A stretch of DNA of 33,855 nucleotides. It comes from an uncultured Paracoccaceae bacterium. GTDB lineage: Bacteria; Pseudomonadota; Alphaproteobacteria; Rhodobacterales; Rhodobacteraceae. This document shows, piece by piece, positions 1-6,992 of this stretch (positions are counted from its first letter, which is position 1; every line of letters starts with the position of its first letter). Position numbers and translations under genes: made by a program. Below the pieces are notes generated by a model, which was not told the origin of the DNA, made no database searches, and worked only from the letters and a program-made list of their open reading frames with translations. The stretch is from contig CAMZLM010000212.1 of the NCBI GenBank assembly GCA_947311485.1, forward strand, positions 1 through 33,855, in the 5' to 3' direction.

Positions 1-696
1 ATATTCCACCAGCCCCGCCCGCGCCGTATGCCAACAGGGCGCGTTGTTCAGGCCGAGTTCACGTGCCAGCGTCGCCGCAATGGCATCCCCTTTGCCGTGA
101 AACGAGTCCCGTGTTCCGACCGGCCCGCCGAGCTGCAGAACTTCTACCCTTGGTCGCAATTGTTGCAGTCGTTCCAGATGTTGCACCAGCGGTGCGTGCC
201 ATTGGGTAATGCGGTGTGCCACTGTGATCGGCAGTGCCGCCTGCATCCGCGTGCGCCCCATCAGTTCGCGTTTTCCAAATTCGGCAGAGAGGCCTTCCAG
301 CCCGTCAATCACTGTTTGCAATCGTGCCCGTAAAAGATTGCTCAACTCGCGCAGTGCTTGGGACAGGGCTGTATCGATCAAATCCTGACTGGTGGCCCCG
401 CTGTGAATGGCACCTTTGGCCACCGGCCCTGCGCAGGTTTTCAGCTGCCGCACCAGTTCCGGAACCGGTAGCCCGTCAATGGTGGTGGCGGTCTGGATCG
501 CTGCCATATCCGGTGTGAAGCAGTCATAGGCCACCAAGGCCGCCTTGGCGGCAGAGGTCGAACAAAGCCCGTGATCGGCCAGCGCTTTGGTCAGGGATTT
601 TTCAAAGGAAACCATCTGCGCGATAGCCCGGTCCGCCGAAAACAATCCGGCGATTTCGGGGTCATTGAACAGGGCAGAGGTAAAGGCGTTTGTCAT
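1..696 (-). CDS. pcaB: 3-carboxy-cis,cis-muconate cycloisomerase, N-terminal 232 residues (cut by window edge)
   Basis: Member of the fumarase/aspartase superfamily. PcaB cyclises 3-carboxy-cis,cis-muconate to 4-carboxymuconolactone in the cytoplasmic protocatechuate branch of the beta-ketoadipate pathway. The frame is open from ATG at 694-696 to the left edge with no stop, so the C-terminal part, including the superfamily signature loop, is outside the window. Visible family features are GATSQD at about residues 100-105 followed by DTAL, and MGRTRMQAALPIT about 45 residues later, both typical of PcaB rather than of adenylosuccinate lyase. It lies 37 bases downstream of sulP on the same strand. 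Neither the junction nor the sulfur genes suggest a functional link, and the rest of the pca cluster would be expected to the left. The family call is firm. PcaB against another superfamily member is likely but not proven from half a protein. Confidence 0.85.
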   Translation of the reverse strand, partial: MTNAFTSALFNDPEIAGLFSADRAIAQMVSFEKSLTKALADHGLCSTSAAKAALVAYDCFTPDMAAIQTATTIDGLPVPELVRQLKTCAGPVAKGAIHSGATSQDLIDTALSQALRELSNLLRARLQTVIDGLEGLSAEFGKRELMGRTRMQAALPITVAHRITQWHAPLVQHLERLQQLRPRVEVLQLGGPVGTRDSFHGKGDAIAATLARELGLNNAPCWHTARAGLVEY

Positions 697-733
697 GCTC
701 TGACATTAGCACAGGCCGTACCCTTGTCATGCC

Positions 734-2449
734 TTATTTACAGGACAGTTTGGCAAAGGCTTCGTGCTGGGACAGGAATAATTCGCCGCTTAGGTTGTCA
801 AAGAAATTGGTCTGGTATAGGCGGTCGGTGACGGGGCCTTTGACCTCTGACATATGCAGTTTTATGTTTGCCGATTTCAGACGGGAATTAATTTCCTCGA
901 GTGCTTCAAGCGCGCTCATGTCGATGTCGTTGACGGCGGAACACATCAGGATCACGTTTTGCAATTCCGGACTGTCGGCGACGGCGTCCAGAATGTAATC
1001 CTCCAGATAGCGGCTGTTGGCGAAATACAGGCTTTCGTCGATGCGGATGGTCAGGATATGCGGGCAGGTTTCCACATCATGGCGGTGGATATTGCGAAAA
1101 TGCTCACATCCCGGTACCCGCCCGACAACGGCGATATGGGGTTTGGACGTGCGGTACAGGTGCAGCGCCAGCGACAGGACCACACCGGCAGAAACGCCTA
1201 TTTTTACGCCGAATACCAGCGTCATCAGAATGGTCACAGCCACGGCAGCAAAATCGGGGCGGGAGTATTCCCACGCCTTGCGCAGAGGCGAGAAATCCAG
1301 CAGCGACAGCACGGCAACGATGATGATTGAGGACAAGGTTGCCTTGGGTAAAAAATACAATAGCGGGGTCAGGAACAGGGCGGCAAACAGGATGCCCACC
1401 GCAGTAAAGGCACCGGCTGCGGGGGTGCGCGCACCGGAATCGAAATTCACTACAGAACGGGAAAACCCGCCGGTCACCGGATAGCCGCCGGAAATGGCCG
1501 AGGCAACATTGGCCGCGCCCAACCCGATCAGTTCCTGATTGGGGGAAATTTTTTGCCGACGGCGCGCGGCCAGCGTTTGCGCCACGGAGACGGATTCAAC
1601 GAACCCGATCATGGAAATCAGAAAGGCCGACATGCCCAGCTTGCCCCAGAGGTTGGCATCGAATTCCGGCACAGTCAGGGGCGGGATGCCTTGGGGCAGG
1701 GTGCCGACGATTTTAACGCCGCTATCGGATAGCCCGAACAGCCAGGTTAGCAGAGTTGTTACGACAACCACCACCAGCGGGCCGGTTTTGGACAGGATAG
1801 TGGTGGCCATCGGGCCAAGGTCGAACCGTTGCAAGAACGGTTTCAACCCTTTGCGCGACCAGATGAGAAAGCCGATGCAACTGGCGGAAATGAAAACTGT
1901 GGCCGGATTGACCTGACCGATATTTTGCAGCAGGGAACCAACAAGTGTGACCATATCGCGGCCATGCGCCTGAATGCCAAGCAGGTGTTTGATCTGGCTG
2001 GCCGCAATCAATAAAATCGCGGCGGTCATGAAACCGGAAATCACTGGATGGCTGAGGAAATTGGCCAGAAAGCCCAGCCGAAAAATGCCCATTACCAGCA
2101 GCATCAAACCGGACATAAACGCCAGCACAATCGCGGCGGCGGCGTATTCGCCGTTTTCCAGGCCCATAGAACCAAGCGCGCCGGCTGTCATTAGCGATAC
2201 AACCGCTACCGGCCCCACGGCCAGATAACGGCTGGAACTGAACAAGGCATAGGCCATCAGCGGGAGGATCGAGGCATACAGCCCCATTTCCGGTGGTAAA
2301 CCGGCAAGCAAAGCATAGGCGAGCGATTGCGGGATCAACATGATCGTCACGATTACAGCGGCAATCATATCGCCGGAGAAAACGTCTTTGTTATATGTTT
2401 TCCCCCATTGCATCGCGGGGATATAACGTTCCAATGCCTTGCGTATCAT
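734..2449 (-). CDS. SulP-family anion permease with C-terminal STAS domain
   Basis: Inner-membrane transporter of the SulP/SLC26 family, 571 residues, a normal length. The N-terminal part has the family pattern IPQSLAYALLAGLPPEMGLYAS (about residues 40-61) and the following many-pass hydrophobic core. The last ~130 residues form a STAS domain with DIDMSALEAL near its centre. SulP proteins move sulfate, bicarbonate or other anions. In this position, downstream of a persulfide dioxygenase and a sulfurtransferase, sulfite, sulfate or thiosulfate is the natural guess, but that is inference from context. The ATG has no clear Shine-Dalgarno, and a perfect stem-loop ends only 17 bases before it, so expression probably differs from that of the upstream genes. 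A later in-frame Met at residue 13 is a possible alternative start. Confidence 0.93.
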   Translation of the reverse strand: MIRKALERYIPAMQWGKTYNKDVFSGDMIAAVIVTIMLIPQSLAYALLAGLPPEMGLYASILPLMAYALFSSSRYLAVGPVAVVSLMTAGALGSMGLENGEYAAAAIVLAFMSGLMLLVMGIFRLGFLANFLSHPVISGFMTAAILLIAASQIKHLLGIQAHGRDMVTLVGSLLQNIGQVNPATVFISASCIGFLIWSRKGLKPFLQRFDLGPMATTILSKTGPLVVVVVTTLLTWLFGLSDSGVKIVGTLPQGIPPLTVPEFDANLWGKLGMSAFLISMIGFVESVSVAQTLAARRRQKISPNQELIGLGAANVASAISGGYPVTGGFSRSVVNFDSGARTPAAGAFTAVGILFAALFLTPLLYFLPKATLSSIIIVAVLSLLDFSPLRKAWEYSRPDFAAVAVTILMTLVFGVKIGVSAGVVLSLALHLYRTSKPHIAVVGRVPGCEHFRNIHRHDVETCPHILTIRIDESLYFANSRYLEDYILDAVADSPELQNVILMCSAVNDIDMSALEALEEINSRLKSANIKLHMSEVKGPVTDRLYQTNFFDNLSGELFLSQHEAFAKLSCK

Positions 2450-2466
2450 TTTTGTATTCCGAAAAT

Positions 2467-2488
2467 ACGGCGGGGATGTCCCCGCCGT
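2467..2488 (-). terminator. Intrinsic terminator-like hairpin between the DUF442 gene and sulP
   Basis: Perfect inverted repeat with 10-base arms (2467-2476 and 2479-2488) and two central bases. On the minus strand the stem is followed by A and then TTTT, as in a Rho-independent terminator. It begins 6 bases after the DUF442 stop and ends 17 bases before the sulP start. It should end most transcripts and leave sulP to read-through or a separate start. Confidence 0.75.
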
Positions 2489-2493
2489 TGGTG

Positions 2494-2895
2494 TTAGGCT
2501 CTTCCGGTGAACATAGACGTAAGATTACGCATTGTCCCTGCCAAACCGGCATTGGGGGTCGCGGATTTGGGCAGCGCGTGAGAGGCCATCATCGAAGACC
2601 GTGCGCCGGACAGACAAAAGGCAACGATTGTGCCGGGCATTTCTTCGACTGCGGCGGCAAATTCGTCGACCATATTCTGGGTCACGCCGCCAAAACCGAC
2701 AGGAATATAACGGGCTTCCATGCCCAGTTTTTCCGCAGCGGTTTTCAGTTCGTTGAATGTTGGCTGGCCGGCCCCTTCGAAATCGGGACGGTTACAGATG
2801 ATCGACTTGACGCCTTGGCTTTGCAGGGCAGGCAGATCCTGCACATTCACTTGACCAGAGATCGACAATTTGTCGTTAAGAGGCTTGATTCGCAT
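2494..2895 (-). CDS. DUF442 / TIGR01244-family sulfurtransferase (rhodanese-like phosphatase fold)
   Basis: 133 residues, matching the stand-alone DUF442 family, which also occurs as the N-terminal domain of Blh-type fusion proteins. The fold is of the tyrosine-phosphatase/rhodanese type and the active-site loop is C94-L-S-G-A-R99, the CxxGxR arrangement of rhodaneses. The expected role is transfer of sulfane sulfur (persulfide) between small thiols or proteins in the cytoplasm. The gene begins 13 bases after the persulfide-dioxygenase stop, so the two are almost certainly co-transcribed and work on the same persulfide pool. In many bacteria the two activities are fused, and here they are separate adjacent genes. 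Substrate is inferred from family and neighbours. Confidence 0.88.
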   Translation of the reverse strand: MRIKPLNDKLSISGQVNVQDLPALQSQGVKSIICNRPDFEGAGQPTFNELKTAAEKLGMEARYIPVGFGGVTQNMVDEFAAAVEEMPGTIVAFCLSGARSSMMASHALPKSATPNAGLAGTMRNLTSMFTGRA

Positions 2896-2908
2896 GGTAT
2901 TTTCTTTC

Positions 2909-3790
2909 TTAGAGACCGTTTACCGGCACCTTTAACATTGGGTTTCCTTCGGCGTCAGTGGGCAAATTGCCGCCGCGCATATTGACTTGTAAGGACGGGA
3001 TAATCAGCTTGGGAACGGCCAGTTGCGCATCGCGTTCAGTGCGGAATTTGATGAAATCCTCGCGGGTTTTTCCCTGTCCTACATGGATGTTGTTGGCCTT
3101 TTCTTCGGCGACGGTGGTTTCCCATTTGATGTCACGGCCACCGGTGCCGTAATCGTGGCACATGAACAGGCGCATGTTGTCGGGCAAGGCCAGAATTTTC
3201 TGGATCGAGTCATACAGATCACCGGCATCGCCACCGGGAAAATCGGCGCGGGCAGAGCCGCTGTCCGGCATGAACATCGTGTCGCCGGTAAAGGCCGCAT
3301 CGCCCATCACATGCACCATGCAGGCGGGGGTGTGGCCCGGGGTATGCATGGCAAAACAGTCCATTTCACCGACTTTATAGGTATCGCCATCCTTGAACAG
3401 CGCATCGAACTGGCTGCCGTCGCGTTGGAACTCGGTGCCTTCGTTAAAGATTTTGCCAAAGACTTCCTGCACGGTGACGATCTGTTCACCAATGCCGATT
3501 TTACCGCCCAGCGTTTCCTGAATATAGGGGGCGGCCGACAGGTGATCGGCGTGGACGTGGGTTTCGATCAACCATTCCAGCTGCAAATTATTGTCCTGCA
3601 CAAAGGCGATCATTTTATCCGCATGTTCATAGGTGATGCGGCCGGAAAAATAATCAAAGTCCAGAACGGAATCGACAATCGCACAGGCATTGGAAGCGGG
3701 GTCTTTGACAACGTAACTGATGGTGTTTGTTGCGTCGTCGAAAAAGGCTGTGACCTCGGGTTTTATATCCATGTTCACGGGATAGGTCAT
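2909..3790 (-). CDS. Persulfide dioxygenase-like metallo-beta-lactamase-fold protein (ETHE1/Blh type)
   Basis: 293-residue metallo-beta-lactamase-fold hydrolase. The metal site is HVHADH (residues 78-83), followed by HTPGHTPACMVHV and TGDTMFMPDSGSARADFPGGDAGDLYDSI. This last pattern is characteristic of the ETHE1/Blh persulfide-dioxygenase group rather than of glyoxalase II. These mononuclear-iron enzymes oxidise glutathione persulfide with O2 to sulfite and glutathione. An AGGAGG Shine-Dalgarno lies 8 bases before the ATG. The gene is preceded by a strong hairpin and followed closely by the DUF442 sulfurtransferase, the usual pairing for sulfide/persulfide detoxification. Enzyme class is well supported and the exact thiol substrate is inferred. 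Confidence 0.9.
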   Translation of the reverse strand: MTYPVNMDIKPEVTAFFDDATNTISYVVKDPASNACAIVDSVLDFDYFSGRITYEHADKMIAFVQDNNLQLEWLIETHVHADHLSAAPYIQETLGGKIGIGEQIVTVQEVFGKIFNEGTEFQRDGSQFDALFKDGDTYKVGEMDCFAMHTPGHTPACMVHVMGDAAFTGDTMFMPDSGSARADFPGGDAGDLYDSIQKILALPDNMRLFMCHDYGTGGRDIKWETTVAEEKANNIHVGQGKTREDFIKFRTERDAQLAVPKLIIPSLQVNMRGGNLPTDAEGNPMLKVPVNGL

Positions 3791-3838
3791 GTGTCTTTCC
3801 TCCTTGTTGCGGGGTGTCGAGGGTATTTAGGTCATAAA

Positions 3839-3866
3839 CAAGCGAGGCCAAGGGAGGCCTCGCTTG
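3839..3866 (-). terminator. Hairpin between the DUF2892 gene and the persulfide dioxygenase gene
   Basis: Perfect 11-base stem (3839-3849 with 3856-3866) and a 6-base loop. On the minus strand the stem is followed by TTTATG, so it could act as a partial intrinsic terminator or an mRNA-processing boundary. It lies 21 bases past the DUF2892 stop and about 49 bases before the dioxygenase start, inside what otherwise reads as one operon. Confidence 0.65.
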
Positions 3867-3887
3867 AATGGGAAAAACAGGGGGGTG

Positions 3888-4106
3888 TTATTTGTTCAGG
3901 GGACAGGTGCGAATGCCCAGAATAGAATACAGCGGGCAGATTTTGGTCATGCTGACGACCAGCATTACCAGCCCAACAACCACAGCACCCCATTTAAACA
4001 AGCCGCTGTCAAACAGCGCCATGCCGGATACAAAAGGCAATGCGATCAGGACCAGCCCGATGATTGCACGAAAAATGCGGTCAATCCCGCCTACGTTCGG
4101 TGACAT
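3888..4106 (-). CDS. DUF2892 (YgaP-type transmembrane) small membrane protein
   Basis: 72-residue protein with two predicted membrane helices: residues about 13-31 (IFRAIIGLVLIALPF) and about 39-56 (KWGAVVVGLVMLVVSMT). It ends in CPLYSILGIRTCPLNK with two cysteines near the membrane face. This is the DUF2892 pattern (GGIDRIFR...CPLY...G..TCP), also found as the membrane part of the rhodanese YgaP. The start is set by a GGAGGA Shine-Dalgarno 7 bases before ATG 4104-4106. The longer upstream reading frame lacks such a site and would run through the promoter palindrome. It heads the persulfide genes downstream of the Crp/Fnr regulator. The role is unknown; a part in sulfur transfer or export at the inner membrane is inferred from this repeated association. 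Confidence 0.85.
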   Translation of the reverse strand: MSPNVGGIDRIFRAIIGLVLIALPFVSGMALFDSGLFKWGAVVVGLVMLVVSMTKICPLYSILGIRTCPLNK

Positions 4107-4161
4107 ATCAGTTCCTCCGTTGATGTCTGCAAGTTTGATACACGGCGGATTGATTCGCTTC

Positions 4162-4176
4162 GGTGACATTGTCACC
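4162..4176 (-). promoter_or_regulatory. Candidate Crp/Fnr-type operator upstream of the DUF2892 gene
   Basis: GGTGACATTGTCACC is a perfect palindrome with 7-base arms around one central base, in the 88-base gap between the Crp/Fnr stop and the DUF2892 start. On the minus strand a possible -10 (TATCAA, 4140-4135) would put its centre about 41 bases upstream of transcription start, the usual activator position for this family. The spacing between half-sites is one base shorter than the canonical CRP/FNR boxes. Two TTGAT half-sites (4135-4139, 4150-4154) also lie in the gap. Confidence 0.55.
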
Positions 4177-4194
4177 AACGGATTGAAAAACTGT

Positions 4195-4857
4195 TCAAGC
4201 CTCTGTTTCGGCAAGTTTTTTAATTGCATATTTGTCCAGAAGGGTGATGGTCCCCCGTGTCAGGGTCACCCAGTCGCGGCGCTGGAACTCTTGCAATTGG
4301 CGTGAAACCACTTCGCGCGCGGAGCCGAGTTCGGCTGCCAGCTTCTGATGTGTGGCTTTGACCACATCGGTTTCGCGGCTCAGGGTCAACAGCCGCTGCG
4401 CCAGCCGGATATCCATGCGCTGAAAGGCGATTTCCTCGATCACGAAAAACAGGTCGGTGATGCGCTTGGAATAGGCCGAGAAGACAAACCGGCGAAAGGT
4501 TTCGGATCTGGAGACCAGCTCGTCAAACACCCCGCGCGGGATTGCCGCAGCCTCTACCTCGGTTTCGGCGATACCTTCGGCGGAGTATTCCTCATAAGCT
4601 AGCAGGCAAGCGGTGGTCATGACACAGCTTTCGCCCGCATTCACCCGATAGAGAACGATTTCGCGCCCACTTTCCGAAAGCTGTTGCACCCGCACGGTGC
4701 CGGCCAGCATCAACAGCAGGTTTTCCGGTATCTTACCCGGACCAAAAACCACAGTGCCGGCGGGCACCTTTAGCACCTGACTTTGCCCGACCAATATGTC
4801 GCGCACATCGGCAGGCAGGCTCGAGAGGCCCTCAAATCGGTCAATCCATGTGGTCAT
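4195..4857 (-). CDS. Crp/Fnr-family transcriptional regulator, probable sulfide/persulfide-responsive
   Basis: 220 residues: an N-terminal cyclic-nucleotide-binding-like beta barrel (about 15-115), a dimerisation helix (about 120-150) and a C-terminal winged helix (about 155-215). The recognition helix carries E182-x-x-S185-R186, the FNR-type E-xx-SR set. The four FNR iron-sulfur cysteines are absent. The only two cysteines are C78 and C84 (CVMTTAC), at the position where cAMP-binding CRPs have their phosphate cassette. A redox or persulfide-reactive cysteine pair is therefore a reasonable inference. It lies directly upstream of the DUF2892/dioxygenase/sulfurtransferase genes and probably controls them from the palindrome at 4162-4176. 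A 13-base-stem hairpin precedes its start, with AAGGAT as Shine-Dalgarno. Confidence 0.88.
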   Translation of the reverse strand: MTTWIDRFEGLSSLPADVRDILVGQSQVLKVPAGTVVFGPGKIPENLLLMLAGTVRVQQLSESGREIVLYRVNAGESCVMTTACLLAYEEYSAEGIAETEVEAAAIPRGVFDELVSRSETFRRFVFSAYSKRITDLFFVIEEIAFQRMDIRLAQRLLTLSRETDVVKATHQKLAAELGSAREVVSRQLQEFQRRDWVTLTRGTITLLDKYAIKKLAETEA

Positions 4858-4866
4858 CAGGGTATC

Positions 4867-4901
4867 CTTGTTGCGCCGCCCGACTGTAGCGGCGCAACAA
4901 G
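4867..4901 (-). terminator. Large hairpin between the TRAP permease gene and the Crp/Fnr gene
   Basis: Perfect 13-base stem (4867-4879 with 4889-4901) and a 9-base loop, starting one base after the dctM-like stop. No T-run follows on the minus strand. It may stabilise the 3' end of the TRAP message, or terminate weakly. The AAG of the next gene's Shine-Dalgarno forms the last bases of the 3' arm, so it may also influence translation of the regulator. Confidence 0.65.
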
Positions 4902-4902
4902 C

Positions 4903-6372
4903 CTAGTTCAACAGCACCCGTGGCAGCCACAGCGCGATTTCCGGGAAGATGATGATCATCAACAGCCCGAACAGTTGCAACAGCACAAACGGCACGATGC
5001 CCGCGTAAATCTGCTGGATCTTGATCGAGGGCGGGGCTACGGCTTTCATATAGAACAGGGCAAAGCCAAAGGGCGGGGTGAGAAAGGATGTCTGCAAATT
5101 CACCGCCAGCAGGATCGCGAACCAATAGACCATGTCGACCTTGGCCACATGGTCGCCAAAATCCAGCTGTTCGATAATCGGTGCAAAAACCGGCAGCACG
5201 ATCAGGGTGATTTCGATCCAGTCGAAAAAGAACCCCAGCACAAACACGATGCCCATCAACAGGAACAACAGCCCCCATGAACCGAAGCCCAGCTTGTTGA
5301 CCAGTTCGATAATAATGTCGTCGCCGCCGAGCGAGCGGAACACAAAGGAAAACATCGTCGCCCCCATGAACAGCCCGAAAATCATCGCGTTGGTCATGGC
5401 GGTACGTTCCATCACATCGCCAACCACACCCCAGAAATCCTTGAGCCGCTGACCAAAACCGATGCGTGCCATCTCTGTCGGGCCATCTTCGCCGGCAACG
5501 AACATCTGCATTTCCTGCACGCCGATTGCCGGCAGGATCACCAGATTGAACAGTCCCAGCAAAATCGCCCCGAGCGCGCCAACGCCGGCGGCCTCGGTTG
5601 GGGTGGCAAACCCCATCAGGATAGACCCCAGCACCGCCATGATCAGCAGCACCGGCGGGATGAACGAACGCAGCACCATCACCAGAATGGGGCCAAGCGT
5701 TTGTGGCCCGATATTTTTATCCAGCTTCGGTGCCAGCGCCGGATTGAGCGTACAGCGCACCACGATGTAAACCACATACAGGCTGGCCAGCATCAGACCG
5801 GGGAATACGGCGGCGACAAACAGATTGCCCACGGACCGGCCCAGCAGATCGGCCATAATCACCAGCATGATTGAGGGAGGGATCAGAATACCCAGCGTAC
5901 CGGATGCGGCAATCGTACCGGTGGACAGGCGCGGATCATAGCCGCGTTCGATCATCACCGGCAGCGCCAGCAGCGACATCATCACAACCGAGGCACCAAT
6001 AATCCCCGTGGTGGCAGCCAGAATAGTGCCCATCAGGGTCACCGCCAACGCCAGCCCGCCGGGCACACGGCGTAGCAATACTTGTAAACAGTTCAGCAAA
6101 TCCCGTGCAATGCCGGACCGTTCCAGCATCGTGCCCATCAATATGAACATCGGTATTGCCGTCAGCAGCAGATTTTCCGACACTGCCCCGTAAATCCGCG
6201 ACGGAATCGCGCCGAACTGTGGCCAATCAAACAAAAACGGATCAATCCAAATCGCCAGCAGCGCATAGCCAAGCCCGACACCGCCCAGCACAAATGCCAC
6301 CGGAAAGCCGGTGAACAACAACACCGCCAGCGTGGCAAACATGGCCAGCGGCAAGAGTTCCTCAAAGCCCAT
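4903..6372 (-). CDS. TRAP transporter large permease subunit (DctM type)
   Basis: 489-residue multi-pass inner-membrane protein of the DctM/IT superfamily, the main transport subunit that imports an organic acid with sodium or proton co-transport. The body is almost wholly hydrophobic with family patterns TGIIGASVVMMSLLALPVM and SGTLGILIPPSIMLV. A charged insert of about 60 residues in the middle (around EDGPTEMARIGFGQRLKDFW) is typical of the larger COG4664 branch linked with mannitol/chloroaromatic-acid-type TRAP systems. ATG 6370-6372 is one base after the DctQ stop, so translation is coupled; longer starts upstream would lie inside dctQ. The substrate is not given by the sequence. The adjoining ThDP enzymes suggest a carboxylic or 2-oxo acid. 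Confidence 0.92.
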   Translation of the reverse strand: MGFEELLPLAMFATLAVLLFTGFPVAFVLGGVGLGYALLAIWIDPFLFDWPQFGAIPSRIYGAVSENLLLTAIPMFILMGTMLERSGIARDLLNCLQVLLRRVPGGLALAVTLMGTILAATTGIIGASVVMMSLLALPVMIERGYDPRLSTGTIAASGTLGILIPPSIMLVIMADLLGRSVGNLFVAAVFPGLMLASLYVVYIVVRCTLNPALAPKLDKNIGPQTLGPILVMVLRSFIPPVLLIMAVLGSILMGFATPTEAAGVGALGAILLGLFNLVILPAIGVQEMQMFVAGEDGPTEMARIGFGQRLKDFWGVVGDVMERTAMTNAMIFGLFMGATMFSFVFRSLGGDDIIIELVNKLGFGSWGLLFLLMGIVFVLGFFFDWIEITLIVLPVFAPIIEQLDFGDHVAKVDMVYWFAILLAVNLQTSFLTPPFGFALFYMKAVAPPSIKIQQIYAGIVPFVLLQLFGLLMIIIFPEIALWLPRVLLN

Positions 6373-6373
6373 G

Positions 6374-6937
6374 TTATATCTCCCCGCCCAGAATTTCATC
6401 GGCCTGTTCTGGCGGCAGTTTGCCTGCCAGACCGGCAATAACTTTGATGAGCTGGGAAATTCCGGCCATCCCCATCAGGATAAACATGATCGGGATCGTG
6501 ATTTTCAATGCCCAGCTATAGGGCAGACCGATAATGGATTTGGATACCTCGCCTTCCAGAAAAGACGTGTGTGTATAAGCAGAGGAATAATAAATCACCA
6601 CCACCAGATAAGGCAGCAGAAACAGCATGATTCCCAGAAATTCGATAAAATACTTCCCGCGTGGCGAAAAGGAATCGCGCAATAGATCAATCCGTACATG
6701 GGCACCTTTGATATAGGCGTAGCCCAGCACCAGCGTAAAGAAATAGGAATGCAGCCAGTATTCGGATTCCTGCACCATAGTGGAATTCAAACCAAAGGGT
6801 TTAGGCACCCCCAGATAGCGGCTGGAAACATCGTAACAGACGACCACAACCAGCAACAGACCGGACCATTTGGCGATACCGGCAACAAAGGCCAGCACGC
6901 GATCCAGACCGGCGCTTATGGATAAAAGACTTTGCAT
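6374..6937 (-). CDS. TRAP transporter small permease subunit (DctQ type)
   Basis: 187-residue membrane protein with four predicted helices and the family pattern around residues 30-45, VVCYDVSSRYLG, followed by Q..E..LH. It forms the membrane complex with DctM. ATG 6935-6937 was chosen because it has a G-rich Shine-Dalgarno a few bases upstream and starts the conserved part; an earlier start would add about 11 unsupported residues. It lies 55 bases downstream of the binding-protein gene and runs directly into dctM. Some of its spacing to dctP is a short untranslated stretch without any strong hairpin. Confidence 0.9.
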   Translation of the reverse strand: MQSLLSISAGLDRVLAFVAGIAKWSGLLLVVVVCYDVSSRYLGVPKPFGLNSTMVQESEYWLHSYFFTLVLGYAYIKGAHVRIDLLRDSFSPRGKYFIEFLGIMLFLLPYLVVVIYYSSAYTHTSFLEGEVSKSIIGLPYSWALKITIPIMFILMGMAGISQLIKVIAGLAGKLPPEQADEILGGEI

Positions 6938-6992
6938 ATGCCCCCCCTTCAGGTGCAAACGGCTCGGCACAGCTGCCGGGCCGTCCGATTTT

